The notes under the pieces were generated by a model. That model saw only the letters and a list, made by a program, of their open reading frames with translations, did no database searches and was not told where the DNA came from. From Austropuccinia psidii (taxonomy: Eukaryota > Basidiomycota > Pucciniomycetes > Pucciniales > Sphaerophragmiaceae): DNA of 64,000 nucleotides. Where the stretch lies: assembly GCA_023105745.1 (NCBI GenBank), contig JALGQZ010000009.1:46405967-46469966 (forward strand), in the 5' to 3' direction. This document shows, one piece after another, positions 33,395 to 44,272 of this stretch. The stretch's first letter is position 1, and each line of letters opens with the position of its first letter. The translations under genes were made by a program, and so were the position numbers.

Positions 33395-33732
33395 ATCCTT
33401 GTGAGCTAGGTGGAAAACAATTTTTCTGATTCTTGTTTCTTCACAGGTGATTTTTCTTTAATCCCTTCAAGAATTGGCTGTTGAACTGGCTTAGATTCTG
33501 GTTCTTTAATAATATTTGGATCCTTAGGCTCCTTGTATTTTTAAGGTATAATGACTCTTTCACCTTCCTCTGTATCCTCTTCTTCAATATATCCACCTGG
33601 AAAACTAACTTTCTTTTTTATTACCTCTTTAGATTGGACTGGTAACTTTTCAGGAATATTTAGAGATTGTGATTTATTTATTTCTTCCCTTTCCATTCTT
33701 TGCTTAGTCTGTCTTAATCCAAAATTGATATT

Positions 33733-34677
33733 TTATTGCTCTATTCCAGTAGAAATGCATAGTGGTTTCCATTCACCCCAATCTTTCATTGAGACTACAG
33801 CTGTTGACTTTTCTTCTTTCTTTTGTTCTTCATCTTTTGGTACTTTTTTATCTTTCTCTTCTAAAATCTTCTTGGTGAGAGCTTCTTGTTCAGCTGAAAA
33901 CTGTCTTACTAGATCGCTTGGTATCTGTTCTCCTTCAATTGGGACTCCTTGAAAATTAGGAAAATAGAAAGAACTTCCAGTTTTACGTACAATATGTTTT
34001 TGAATATCTTCCGTTAAATCATTACACCTGCTAACAGTATGTCCATCCTTTAGACAATAGGTACACTTATACTGCGGTCTAGGTCCTTGTTGTGCTGGAA
34101 TATAAGGGAAATGACTTGATGAAGCTGGAATTTGATTAGCTTTTGGATTTAATTCCTGATTTGATGTCTGAAAGTGAATTGGGTTTCTTTTCTGAGGTGT
34201 AGCAAGACTTGTAAGTTCACTAAGTTGATCCATGAACTGTTTAATGTCATCCTTTTCCTTTGATATTTCTTTTTTAAATTGTTCCTGCTGTTCTTTGAGG
34301 GATTTTGTAAGCTCTTTCATCTTCTTCAGTGCTTCTTGCATTCCTGGAAATGACTCTTCTTTGAACTGTAATTTTCTTTCTTTCACTCCATAGTCACCTC
34401 TTTCTTTCCTATGTGGGGAAGAAAGTCTTTTGGTTACTAATATTCTAGCTTTCAATTCTTGCTCAATATACTTTTTCAATACCCTCATAGGTGGTATAAG
34501 ATATCCTCCATCTTCTGCTCTAACCATTACATTTTCCTTAATCATCTCTTTGCTAATAGCTCCTTTGACATCAGAAGAAAGACAATCAAAAATATCTTCA
34601 TGGTACATATTATCCTCGGGAATATATTTATATATTAGAAGGTAAGTGATAATTGTTTCATATTCTCCAATAAACAT
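33733..34677 (-). pseudogene. Element B gag, nucleocapsid part with zinc knuckle
   Basis: A 314-aa open frame with a coiled-coil-like stretch (MKELTKSLKEQQEQFKKEISKEKDDIK split over residues 120-150) and a CX2CX4HX4C zinc knuckle KCTYCLKDGHTVSRC (Cys205, Cys208, His213, Cys218). Its end, AVVSMKDWGEWKPLC, resembles the end of gag-like proteins common in rust retroelements. It continues the capsid frame at 34687-34893 after a stop at about 34684. Confidence 0.75.
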
Positions 34678-34686
34678 TTTATACTG

Positions 34687-35700
34687 TTAAAGGGTACTAA
34701 TTCCTCCATTATCTTGGGTATCATTGAATAATTTTAGAAGGGATTCCTTTCTTAATCTTCTCTCAGGTTCCCCTCTTCCCCACTTAGTAATGAGATATTT
34801 CTTGAGCTGTGTCCAGTTTCCTTCTTCATAACCAGGCATAGCTTCTATTGCATCACTAATTTTAGAATCTGTTGTCCAGAAGGCCATCTTCATTGCCAGA
34901 TCTTCTTCTGTTGCACCTTCTATTTGAGCTATCCTTTCAGTTTTTTTAATAAACTTTTCAACTTATTCTCCATTGAAATTAAGATTATAATTTTTTGCTT
35001 TTATTTTTACTACAGATCTTTATTGCCTTGGAATTTCCCGATGTAATGGACTTGGATGTGTTGGTGTTGAAACAAAAACTTTTCTTGGAACATTTGATGA
35101 TCTTGGCTCTGTTGCTGGAGTTGAGGTTGCTCTAGGTCCAGGTGTTGGTGAAATTGGTGATTCTTCTGGTCTAACATGTCTGGGTAAAGTAGGTTCACTA
35201 GGACTAGCTCCTGGTGTGTATGATGTTGATTCTCTTCTTTTACTTTCTTCTTCTGTTATCCTGTCAGGAGAATCTGCAGTTGACTTAAAATATTTTTTAC
35301 ATGTTCAGATTGATCTTCTTCTTTGCTCTCTTCATCATACTGTTCTTCAACAGTATCTTCAGGCAAAGGTGGTAATTTTGATGTTGACTGTTCCATTTGT
35401 TCTATTTTGTAGGATCTTCCTTCAAATTTCCCTTCCTTCTGCTTTCTACTTTTGAAGTCTTGAATGAGGCTGAAAAAGAATTCTTTCAACCATTCCTATT
35501 CCTTCTTCCTTGTTTTTGGGGTGGAAACCAGTAAGCTAGAATCTACTTGTGATTCCTGTCCTGGTGGTGTAAATTGTTTTAATGGGTAATAGTAATGATA
35601 TGATTCAGATGAGGCTTTTGCTGATGAATGGGGAGATGATGATGTTTCCTTTTTATATGTAAAGCTATTTGATTCCAGTTTTCAAAAGTATATTTATTTG
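34687..35700 (-). pseudogene. Element B gag, N-terminal and capsid part, broken
   Basis: Open pieces at 35256-35489 (acidic, EFFFSLIQDFKSRKQKEGKF start), 35010-35198 (Gln/His-rich) and 34687-34893 are separated by stops. The last contains YEEGNWTQLKKYLITKWG, a typical retroelement capsid segment. The original start is probably near 35650, shortly after LTR2. Confidence 0.6.
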
Positions 35701-35756
35701 ATTGGTTTTTCTAAGATCAAGCTGAAAGTATTCTGATTATATTCCTATCTGCATGC

Positions 35757-35774
35757 CACTGTTGGGACACCAGA
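35757..35774 (-). other. Candidate primer-binding site of element B
   Basis: Just inside LTR2 on the minus strand is TGGTGTCCCAACAGTGG, a TGG-start sequence in the position where a tRNA 3' end primes reverse transcription. The tRNA was not identified. Confidence 0.5.
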
Positions 35775-37975
35775 TGTGGGGACTCCTCTGCGTGTGGGAT
35801 AAAATGAAGCAGTACCTGGAAGGGGAAATTACAAGAAAACAGTTTTGAATTGCTGTTTGGGACTTGTAACCCTTGCTCTGCTCATGTGCTAGAATAATCT
35901 AGACTGCCCTTCCTAATATGCTAAGTTATCTTTAATGAGCTCACCAAATCAATTTTATTATTGATAGTGGCTTGATCAGAAAATATTGTACTCAACAATC
36001 TCTAATCAGACTTTGCTCTACTTAAAACAATGGTTAGTTAAAACCTCAATACATAAATACTTTTTAAAACTTCCAGAAAATCTGGTTGGATTACACCAAA
36101 ATAATTTTACAAAAGATAACAAATGAAATAAAAAAGGAAGAATAAAACACTTCTTACTATTAAACAATCCAAACAAAACCCTTATATATATATATTTTAC
36201 GTTTTTTTAAGTGAAATAGTACAGACAGTTACAATATAAGAGAGAAATAAATAGCACGTGATATCACTTATAACAATATATGATTCTTAAGGGAAAAATA
36301 ACTTGAAATATATTCAGGAAAAATAGGTTAAATTGACTGGGTGTTGAGCTATATATATAACCTAAAAAAATCAACTACTATAGTATAATATGTGATATGT
36401 TTGTGAGATTAGAAAACAAATAATAAATTTATAGCTTATTATTTCAACAAACTCTTTGGTCTTATACAATGGTAAGCTGTTGGTTTTGAATATTGATTGT
36501 AGAATAGGAAGAGTATTAAATTAATGTAAGTTTATTAATTTGGTGATAGTTTATTACTGAAAGAAATCTATTTCCAGTAAAATATGAAGATTGTTACTTA
36601 TAACTTCTGAATGGATAGGTGATTGATGTGAATAGGAATGTGAAAATGCTGTTGATTATGTTGAATAATTTAGTTGAGGTTTTTGATGGGTTTTATTTTA
36701 GTTGTATATGTATCTTGATGAAATTGAATTGATTTAAGGGGTTCTACTTTAGCTTAAAAGTAGTAAAATTACTTTGAAAAATTCAGGTTTTATTTTAAAA
36801 TCTGAGAAAATTACTTTAAAGTGATGGTTTTATTTTAAAACTATCTAAAAATTGCTTTTAAGGTTTAATCACTAAACTCCAGAGATGCCTGACTCTTGAG
36901 CTTCAAGTGTTAAGATCCTAATTATTATGATTACTAGTCTGCCTGCTAGTGAGGGATGATTTAAAATCTTTTCACACTATTGGTTCTCTTGATCTATGTC
37001 AAAAATGAACCTCAATTAATGAGCTTAATTTATCAAACAATTTTCTAATTTAACCTCTTAGATAAGGGATTTGGAAAAAATAAGTAGAAGTTACAATTTC
37101 CAGATGGGAAAAATTCTGGAGAGGAAAAAGGTTTGACTATTTATATTCTTTAGGGGGAATACGGTTAGGTTTTAGGGTTTTCACAAACTATTTCATGCAT
37201 ATGCATATGAATACTAGCTCTTCTTTAACTTCCCCTGGATTACTAAGCATTTTATAAACCCATAGCTAATCTACTAACACCAAGATAAGGTTTTATACCT
37301 TCACCCCACTCATCACTCTTGACACCCTTTACACTGTACATCCTTAATTATATTTTTTTTTCTAATAATAATCAGAACTAATAATCAACTCAATAATTTA
37401 CACCATTACAATTTAAAGCAATTCCCTTACACTATCATCATCTCAATGGAATACCTAAAATAATCCACACTAATACTATTCTATATTGACAAATAGAATG
37501 ACATCAAAATAAAATAAATATAACTTCACTAACTCAGAATAATAATATTTTTTTTAATTCAAATAGAGCTCATCTCAATACTCTTCTTAACAAAAGCAAC
37601 TAAATAAGGCTTCCTCAAAATATTTTGAATTAAAATCAACCACAACTGCACAATTTTCACCAATAAGGAAAATTAATTCCCATGTAATACTACAATAATA
37701 CAGCTCTTATAATTTATATTATTATTATTATTATTATTATTTGTTAAAAAAAATCTACACAAAAATAGAATACAAAATTTTAAGTAAGGGGGTTTTCTTT
37801 TCTTGAATTCAAATATTCATTAAATCAGTAGAATACTGACTTATCTTGGTTTTTTTTGGTTTTTTTTTTATAGAATATGTGTTTTTAAGGTTACACAATC
37901 AGGTTCTTTGAATTATGATGTTTATTTCTTTTTTTATATTGGTCCATTAAGCTAAACTGGTATAGGTATACCACA
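35775..37975 (-). repeat. LTR of element B, 5' LTR (LTR2)
   Basis: A 2201-bp direct repeat of 2843-5040 with TGTGG...CCACA ends. The copies differ by scattered substitutions and small indels, for example a longer TTA run near 37720. Confidence 0.88.
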
Positions 37976-37979
37976 ATAC
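37976..37979. repeat. Target-site duplication of element B, right copy (atac)
   Basis: It matches 2839-2842; see that entry. Confidence 0.7.
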
Positions 37980-38665
37980 AATTCTTGTTGTCCTTGTATT
38001 AATTCTTGAGTGTTGTCAATTAAAATCTTTGGTTTATTATTTCCAACAATAAATTTAATGTTGTCAATTTCTTTTTGATTTTGTACAACAATATTTGTTA
38101 AAGAAGATAAGTTATTGTTTATTTCTTGTAATGATAATAAGCTAATTTTGATTTCTTCAAGAGGTAATATACTATTCTTAATTTCTGTTAAAGTATTTAC
38201 AACATCTTTGGAAAAGGTTATTTCTTTGGGAAATGAGGTTGTCTCATTCTTTGTTCTTCCTTGTCCTTGAATTCCATCAAGGTTCTGGCCATGTTGAATA
38301 CATTGTCCATGGCATCCTTTTGGATTTTTGGAATCCTGTAGCTTGGGGAATGTGGTTTTCTCCAATTCTTTTTCTTGTTCTTCTTCCCTTTTTGGGGAAG
38401 TGGGTTGGCTTGGAGCTTGCTGATAGAAGCTACTGGGGCTTCTTCCTTGGTTACCTCCTTCTTTTTGGAATGGTACTCCTTTGATATTTTTGATTTGAGG
38501 TTTGGATGATAGTGGATTCCATCCATTGGAGTATCTCACTATTTCCTCCTCTTTGAGGAACTTTTTCAGGATGTGCCAGGAGTTCATCACTCCTTGGTGT
38601 ATTTGAGGCAACATTTCCCAGTCCTTGTCTTTGTAAATTGTGTAGTACTGTTTGTATTGGTTCAT
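37976..38665 (-). pseudogene. Element A gag, N-terminal part, cut by element B
   Basis: The open frame MNQYKQYYTIYKDKDW..., with LKKFLKEEEIVRYSNGWNP and a long Leu/Ile-rich coiled stretch, runs into LTR2 at NTQELIQGQQELY. Removing B and one atac duplication continues the same frame at 2838 (EYIKDIKGK...). So 37976-38665 and 2018-2842 are two parts of one gag gene. Confidence 0.7.
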
Positions 38666-39151
38666 GTAAATGTCTATCTCAGCCTTCTGAATGTGATTTG
38701 TACCTGTTTGAGTTACTCATACTTAGTTCTAACTCTGGTTCAGATATCATGGGAATTTCTGGGACTTGCCTTTGGGATAGGGCACTTCCTTGTGTGGATT
38801 CTGTTCCACTGGGGATATTGCCCTTCCTTTTCCCTTTTGAGGAATCAATTCTACCTCTGATTCCAACTCCATCTTATTGGATGGAGTATTGTGATCCTCT
38901 TCTGATAGTCATTATTTGAGAAATGAAAAAATAAGAGGATTTCAGAACAGGAATTCTTCTTATGGTAACTTATAAATGAGGTACTCACCTTCAGAGTCCT
39001 GAATAGTGGATCCTGGAAAGTCTAATTTTTTATCTTTCTTTTTCTTAGTTATAATTGGTGTTGGAGAACTTGGGCAAGTTTCTTCCACCAATCTTTCAAC
39101 AGTGGCTTGGTTGTTTTCTAGTGGATTATCTTCAAACACTAAAAAAGACAA
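38666..39151 (-). pseudogene. Element A gag upstream remnants
   Basis: Minus-strand coding-like sequence: 38960-39151 reads FEDNPLENNQATVERLVEE and ITKKKKDKKLDFPGS, preceded on the minus strand by TTTTTTAG, a possible 3' splice site. 38666-38919 is broken by stops. This is probably the first part of gag with a leader intron. Confidence 0.45.
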
Positions 39152-40193
39152 ATTAATATAAGTCTTTTATATAAGAAGTGTTATTTTTGGTAAGATATGG
39201 AAATTTTCCACCTAAAAAATTGCTTTTATATCTTTTCTCAAAAAATGAAATGAATAAAGAAATAAAAATGAAATAAAAATAACTTTTTTTATTGTTTTTT
39301 AATATTTTTTATGTTTTTATTTTTAAAGAATAAAATAAAAATAACTATGATTCCTTTATGAAATTGATTTATAATATAAAATTATTTTTAATTTATAAGA
39401 TATCTTTTTTAATTACTAGAGTTACTCAAAGAAAGTTTTTGCAAGTCTAAGGATGTGAAAAACCATGTGTAAGACAGTACAATTGCTTTCCAAATGCCTC
39501 AATATTATTTAAAATTAATAAATATAAAATTATTATATAATTTTATGATTATAATTATAATTTATTATTGGATCAACCCAATTAGAATGTTTTTTTTAAA
39601 GGACTTTTAAAGTAAATATCACGGCCAGGCCCCCAAATTTAAGGTTTGACTATGAAACAATAAGTAAAAATTACTAATATTTTGCTTATTGTACTCTGAA
39701 TGTCCTTATAAATAAAATAAATAAGATAAAAATAACTATAATAAAGAAGAATTATTATAATTATGGCGTAAAATTAATTCTATTATTGAATAAATATAAT
39801 GATATAATTTATATTATGAAAAAATAATATAATAGATAAATATATTAATATAAGATAGTTAATATACTTAAAAGCACTTTATTATTGTTACCAACAAATA
39901 ATAAAGGCGTAAAAAATTGGTTTTTATTTATTAAAAACAATTAATAACAATAATATTACAAATATTAAAGTTAAAAATTAATATAAATACTATTTATATT
40001 AATTATAGAATTATTTAAGGTAATAACAGAGAGAAAATTATTATAATAAGAAGAAATAACCTACTTTCAATACTTAATATAATAATTTTGAATAATTTTA
40101 CGCCAAAAAATGTAAATACAACTTGTTTAAATTGTATTTACAATACATTTTAAGAGAAATTACAAATATTCTTAGTTTTACGTGGAATTGAGG
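39152..40193. other. AT-rich region between element A gag and the neighbouring LTR
   Basis: Very AT-rich, with TAATATAAT-type simple sequence. No gene or clear repeat boundary is seen. Confidence 0.45.
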
Positions 40194-40938
40194 TGTCACA
40201 GCGGCTCTTCGAAGTGAAGAGGGTGTGGCACTCAGTAAACTGGGACTCACTTATGGAGGGCTCAGGATATGGTAAGGGACAAATAAACTTAAGAGTGCAA
40301 AGAGATGAATTACTAAAATAAAGAATATAAGAAAGCAGCAACAAAAGAAATAAGAGGAAAGAATAGAAGAGCCAGCCACAAACAAGTCCAAGTTCACTGT
40401 TTCAACCTGTTAGAATGAAAAGAGAAGGGTTAAAAAGGATATGGCCACCCAACTCATACTGTACAGGCAAAGAGAGAAAAGGCAATGACTAACTTAATAT
40501 TAAATAAATATAATACCCAAAATAAGGAAAATAATATTCATTAAATAATAAATAAACTAAATTAATTAACTGGGGAAAGGTCCCAAGGGGGGAGAAAGAG
40601 GGGCTGGTATATGTGAGAATCACCAGCCCTGATCCAGAGAGATAATTTTCATGAGAGGATTGAAGGATTGAATTGAGTCTGGCCAATACATCTCCTGTAC
40701 AAGAGGTGTGGTGAAGTTGAGTGATCATACAGTTTCATAATGGTGTATCCAAATTGTATTGGGTGAATCCAACCTGTACAGATGTTAACAGGCTGTATTG
40801 AGGTACCAAGCTGTATGCATGTTTCAGCAAGGAAGATTGCTGAATCTGAATGCTGATGCAGATAGTGGATCTGCTGATTTGAGGTGTTTGAGTGGGTGTA
40901 TCAATGAATACCCTTGACCCTGGTGAGTGGTTGTTACA
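40194..40938 (-). repeat. Probable LTR, 745 bp
   Basis: On the minus strand it starts TGTAACAACC and ends GCTGTGACA, giving short inverted ends (TGTNACA). Immediately outside its right end is AAGAGGGGGATAC (minus strand), a good polypurine tract, so it reads as a 3' LTR. Because element A gag lies on its other side, it may also serve as the 5' LTR of A, or the elements are juxtaposed. No second copy is in the window, so the left border is uncertain. Confidence 0.45.
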
Positions 40939-41509
40939 GTATCCCCCTCTTGAAACCGGTGGGCTCCTGAACACCATAATACCCTGCCACTGTTGAGTGG
41001 CATTTTAATATCCCCACATTTTTTCAAAAAATTCCTTTTTAATTTTCATTTCCTCTTGTCCATTATGCTGAAAATCCTTCTTCAATTCTTCTCTGTCAAA
41101 TTTAATGGATTCCCCCCTTCTTTCAAATTTGAGTAAGTATTCCACTTTGAAATATGCTTTGTTTTCTTCTGATTCAATCAATCTTTTAACCTTGAGGTAT
41201 GGCCTTGGATTGTATCCCAAAATGATGGCCACTGAGTCCTTGTGCTCAAAAGATGATGCCAAATGAGTATATGAATGTATACTCATTTGTGAAGGCCCTC
41301 CTGAAAAGATCTTGAAATGAAGTCTTCAAGGGGTCTTGTCCCCATTGTCCTTGGAAGTGCCTCAATATCCCTTCCCATGGTGTTTTTTGGGCTTTGGCCC
41401 CTCCTATGGTAATTTTGACCTTTCTTGACTTTATGGCCTTTTGGGCCTTTTTTTGGGTCTAGGTGATTTTATTGATGTTTTTGAATATATAGCCATTTTT
41501 TGCCATTGT
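40939..41509 (-). pseudogene. Degenerate retroelement coding end with polypurine tract
   Basis: The 93-aa frame 41005-41286 contains PYLKVKRLIESEENKAYFKVEYLLKF split around residues 29-55, then KFDREELKKDF, somewhat like the chromodomain-type tail of a Gypsy polyprotein but not decisive. Upstream to 41509 there is coding-like sequence with stops (PWEGILRHFQGQWGQDPLK). It was interrupted at 41509 by giant copy 2 and continues at 63442. A polypurine tract and a probable LTR follow. Confidence 0.4.
41507..41509. repeat. 3-bp target-site duplication of giant copy 2 (tgt)
   Basis: tgt directly before the left terminus equals tgt directly after the right terminus (63442-63444). Confidence 0.75.
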
Positions 41510-41555
41510 CACCAGGGCGAATCTCGCGTCAATCATCGGCGATTGACTTCACGTC
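41510..41555 (+). repeat. Terminal inverted repeat, far end, copy 2
   Basis: CACCAGGGCGAATCTCG start, 46 bp, matching the inverse of 63396-63441 and of 28248-28293. TGACG/CGTCA subterminal motifs follow to about 41665. Confidence 0.9.
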
Positions 41556-41845
41556 GCACCGCTGTCAGTATAAAATCTTGCTTCAGTCGCGTTAGTGTCA
41601 CTTTATAGTCACTGGATTTAGTGGGTCACGTCACGTCAGCGTCAAGACAACGTCAATCATCACATGTGTCACATGCAAATGTCACTCAAAGCCCAAACCC
41701 ATTTCAACACTATTCACAATGTTTGGGTAATTTCACCTCATTGGCTTCCGCATCCCCACCTAATCCGCCCCAATGCTTCGCATGCTTACAAGCCCGCACC
41801 GCCCTCCAGATGAGACTCCGACACTGCCCCCCCATCTCCGTCCTC

Positions 41846-42297
41846 ACCACTCCTTACGCTTTCACACCCCCGCCCATACCATCTTTATGCTCACGTGGTG
41901 CACTCCCAACATGCTCCTGACATCACTTATCCTTAAGCTTGCTCAAGTGCCCTCCCAATATGCTCCCGACACTGCTTACAATCATTACGCTCGCGGAGTG
42001 CACTCCCGACATCACTTATCCTTACGCTCGCTCAATTGCCCTCCCGACACTGCTTATCCTTACGCTTGTGTAGTGCCCTCCCAACACTGCTTACCATCCG
42101 TACGCTCGCGGAGTGCACTCCCGACATGCTCCCGACACCACTTATCCTTACGCTTGTGTAGTGCCCTCCCGACACCACTTATCCTTACGCTTGTGTGGTG
42201 CCCTCCCAACATGCTCCCAAAACCACCTATCCTTACGCTTGCGGAGTGCCTCTCAACATGCTCCTGACACGACTTATCCTTACGCTTCCGTACTACA
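41846..42297. repeat. Minisatellite 2, copy 2
   Basis: Inverse of 27572-27966, built of ATCCTTACGC and GTGCCCTCCCGACA-type blocks. The unit order differs from copy 1. Confidence 0.8.
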
Positions 42298-42304
42298 TCC
42301 ATAG

Positions 42305-42328
42305 TGTACGGTGGCTTGTTGGCGTACA
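42305..42328. promoter_or_regulatory. CpG palindrome, site f (copy 2)
   Basis: TGTACGGTGGCT facing TGTTGGCGTACA; outer arms perfect, centre partly decayed. Confidence 0.65.
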
Positions 42329-42368
42329 CAATGAAGGCAATCACCGAAATATGCTGAGTGGCCTTCTC

Positions 42369-43806
42369 TGTCAGCCTGTGACTCAAAACCAGAGCACAAG
42401 CATGACAGCCAAAATACCATAAATCAATGGTATAGCCAAAATACCACCAAAACATGGAACTGAGCCAAATTAGCTCAAAAGGTATCAAAAGAAAGAGGAA
42501 ACTCACCCCTTTCTGAAAATATAAGTCCCATCACCATAGGACAAGAAATAACAAAGTTATTCCTGCCCAAAGTTATTGCTGAGCATAAACCTTAATTTTC
42601 ACCTCTCATCTAAAATCTAGAAGGAGAGGCTTAACCCCATCAAATGGGTATTCAAAATGAAGCTCTAAGCCAGGGCTATCCAATGGTGCTAACCAAACTG
42701 AGCTAGCACCAGTATAACTTGAGTTATGCTCAAATTCAGGCCAAATAAGGGTGAACAAAACATTCACCTCTCATCTAACTTTTACAGTTTTAGTGTGAGA
42801 TACCTAAAGTGGGGTCTTTTTGGAAAGAGCACAATCAGGGCTATCTGATGGTGTCACCCATTTCCCCATAACTCAACTACAACAGAAGTTATTGGCCAAA
42901 CAAGCTTAATACAGCTTTTGCCCAAACCACGCCAATGTACAAAAATACTTGTACATGGGATAACTTTGTCATATTTAATGATAACCATGTCAAGTTGGGT
43001 ACCATTGTGTAGAGCTCATATAGAGCTATTCAATGAACCAACTTTGAGCTTGATATCTCAAAAACCGACAGAGTTATGACCATTTTAAGGTCAAAATCCC
43101 ACCAGCTGTCATATACAGCCTTACCATGGGATAACACCCCATAATCATGAATATGAGGTGTCAAATAGACGAAGAAGCATTTTTTTACTTCAATACCTCA
43201 TATGTCAGTCAATACTGGGGTCCCATACAGTTTCTGTACAGCATTCTACGCGTCATACACGTCAGAATCAGGCTGTGAGGTCCCCAGATGAAAATTTTCA
43301 CCCTGTATTGGTGAAAACTGCCCAGATGTGGTTTCAAAACCACATCTGAGCCCAATACAGGGTATACAGGCTGTTTGCAAACCACAAGCCTGTCATGAGG
43401 AGTGAAAAATCTTCACTTCCTCTACGTGAAAAGGTCTAATAACCTTTTCACCTCAATTTCAGGATAAAAGGAGGGCTTTTCACTGCCAAAACCCTTTCCT
43501 CATCCTGCTCTTGAATAACCTACGTAGTAAACTGTCAAAAACAGTTTTACTCTTGGTTAATAATCAGGTATACTCTTAATTTAAAGTATTTTAGTCTTTA
43601 TTATTGTAATCCAACAGGTAAAGCTGCACCCAGGGCTTTCAACAGCGCTCACCACCACTATATTTCTATAGTAAAGCCCTTTAAATTCTTAAATTAAAAC
43701 TTTTATTATCAATTATATCCTCTTTAAAATTATTTTTACCGTGTCACAGTCATAGTTAAAGCTTGTAAATACTCTTATACACCTTTATCATAGACTCAGC
43801 CTGACA
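42369..43806 (+). mobile_element. Solo LTR inserted in giant copy 2
   Basis: A 1438-bp insertion absent from copy 1. It starts TGTCAGCCTG and ends CAGCCTGACA, flanked by a perfect 5-bp duplication ttctc (42364-42368 and 43807-43811). The TG...CA ends and 5-bp duplication fit a Gypsy-type LTR left after recombination. A GATAAAAGGAGG TATA-like motif near 43463 is consistent with a promoter. No open frame of note. Confidence 0.85.
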
Positions 43807-44272
43807 TTCTCTGCCAACAGGACCTAAGGGGAAATTGGTCAGTATATTCACAATGTTGTGGTTAGGGTTTAAATCATGAGACTAACAAATTAAAACCTAA
43901 TAAGTGGACTATTTAAGACAAGAGAATTGTGTCTCCTGTTTCGCCGACAAAACCATTTTATTTCATATCATTCAAATGGAACACTTTGCTTAGTCCTTAC
44001 CTCATGAGCGTTGAATAGTTCAAAAGTTGACTTTAGTAGGTTTCTCACTAGTCAAATTTATTCAATGTCTCACAGGGAAGTGATTTCATTTGCATGATAT
44101 GAAATAATTTGCAAAACATCGCCTCCTTCAATTTCCCGACAAATCTGATTTTGCAAATGCCATTATTTTACTTGCACCTTTTTTCTTGAATTTGGATCTT
44201 TTATCCAAAAATTTTCAAACAAGTTATCAATCACCTCGTCACCATCTATTTGCTTAATAAACTACCTCTGCT
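43807..44272. promoter_or_regulatory. Gene 5 promoter region, copy 2
   Basis: Matches 27041-27480 of copy 1 in inverse orientation. No gene seen. Confidence 0.5.

Larger units (their letters stand above)
2843..37975 (-). mobile_element. LTR retrotransposon B (about 14 kb without the inserted giant transposon)
   Basis: Two 2.2-kb direct LTRs in the same orientation bound a minus-strand element with a 4-bp duplication (atac). Internally, reading from LTR2, there is a candidate primer-binding site, a gag with a zinc knuckle, a retropepsin-like domain with a mutated active site, a second protease-like segment, long AT-rich DNA, and a polypurine tract beside LTR1. No RT, RNase H or integrase is visible anywhere inside. 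It therefore looks like a gag-protease-only, non-autonomous element, and it carries giant transposon copy 1 (7210-28293) in its 3' half. It landed inside the gag gene of element A. Confidence 0.8.

Noticed and set aside
41005..41286. Calling this frame a chromodomain
   Set aside because: The VEYLLKF and YLKVKRLIE pieces are suggestive, but the key aromatic residues could not be placed with confidence, so it is reported only as a retroelement coding end.
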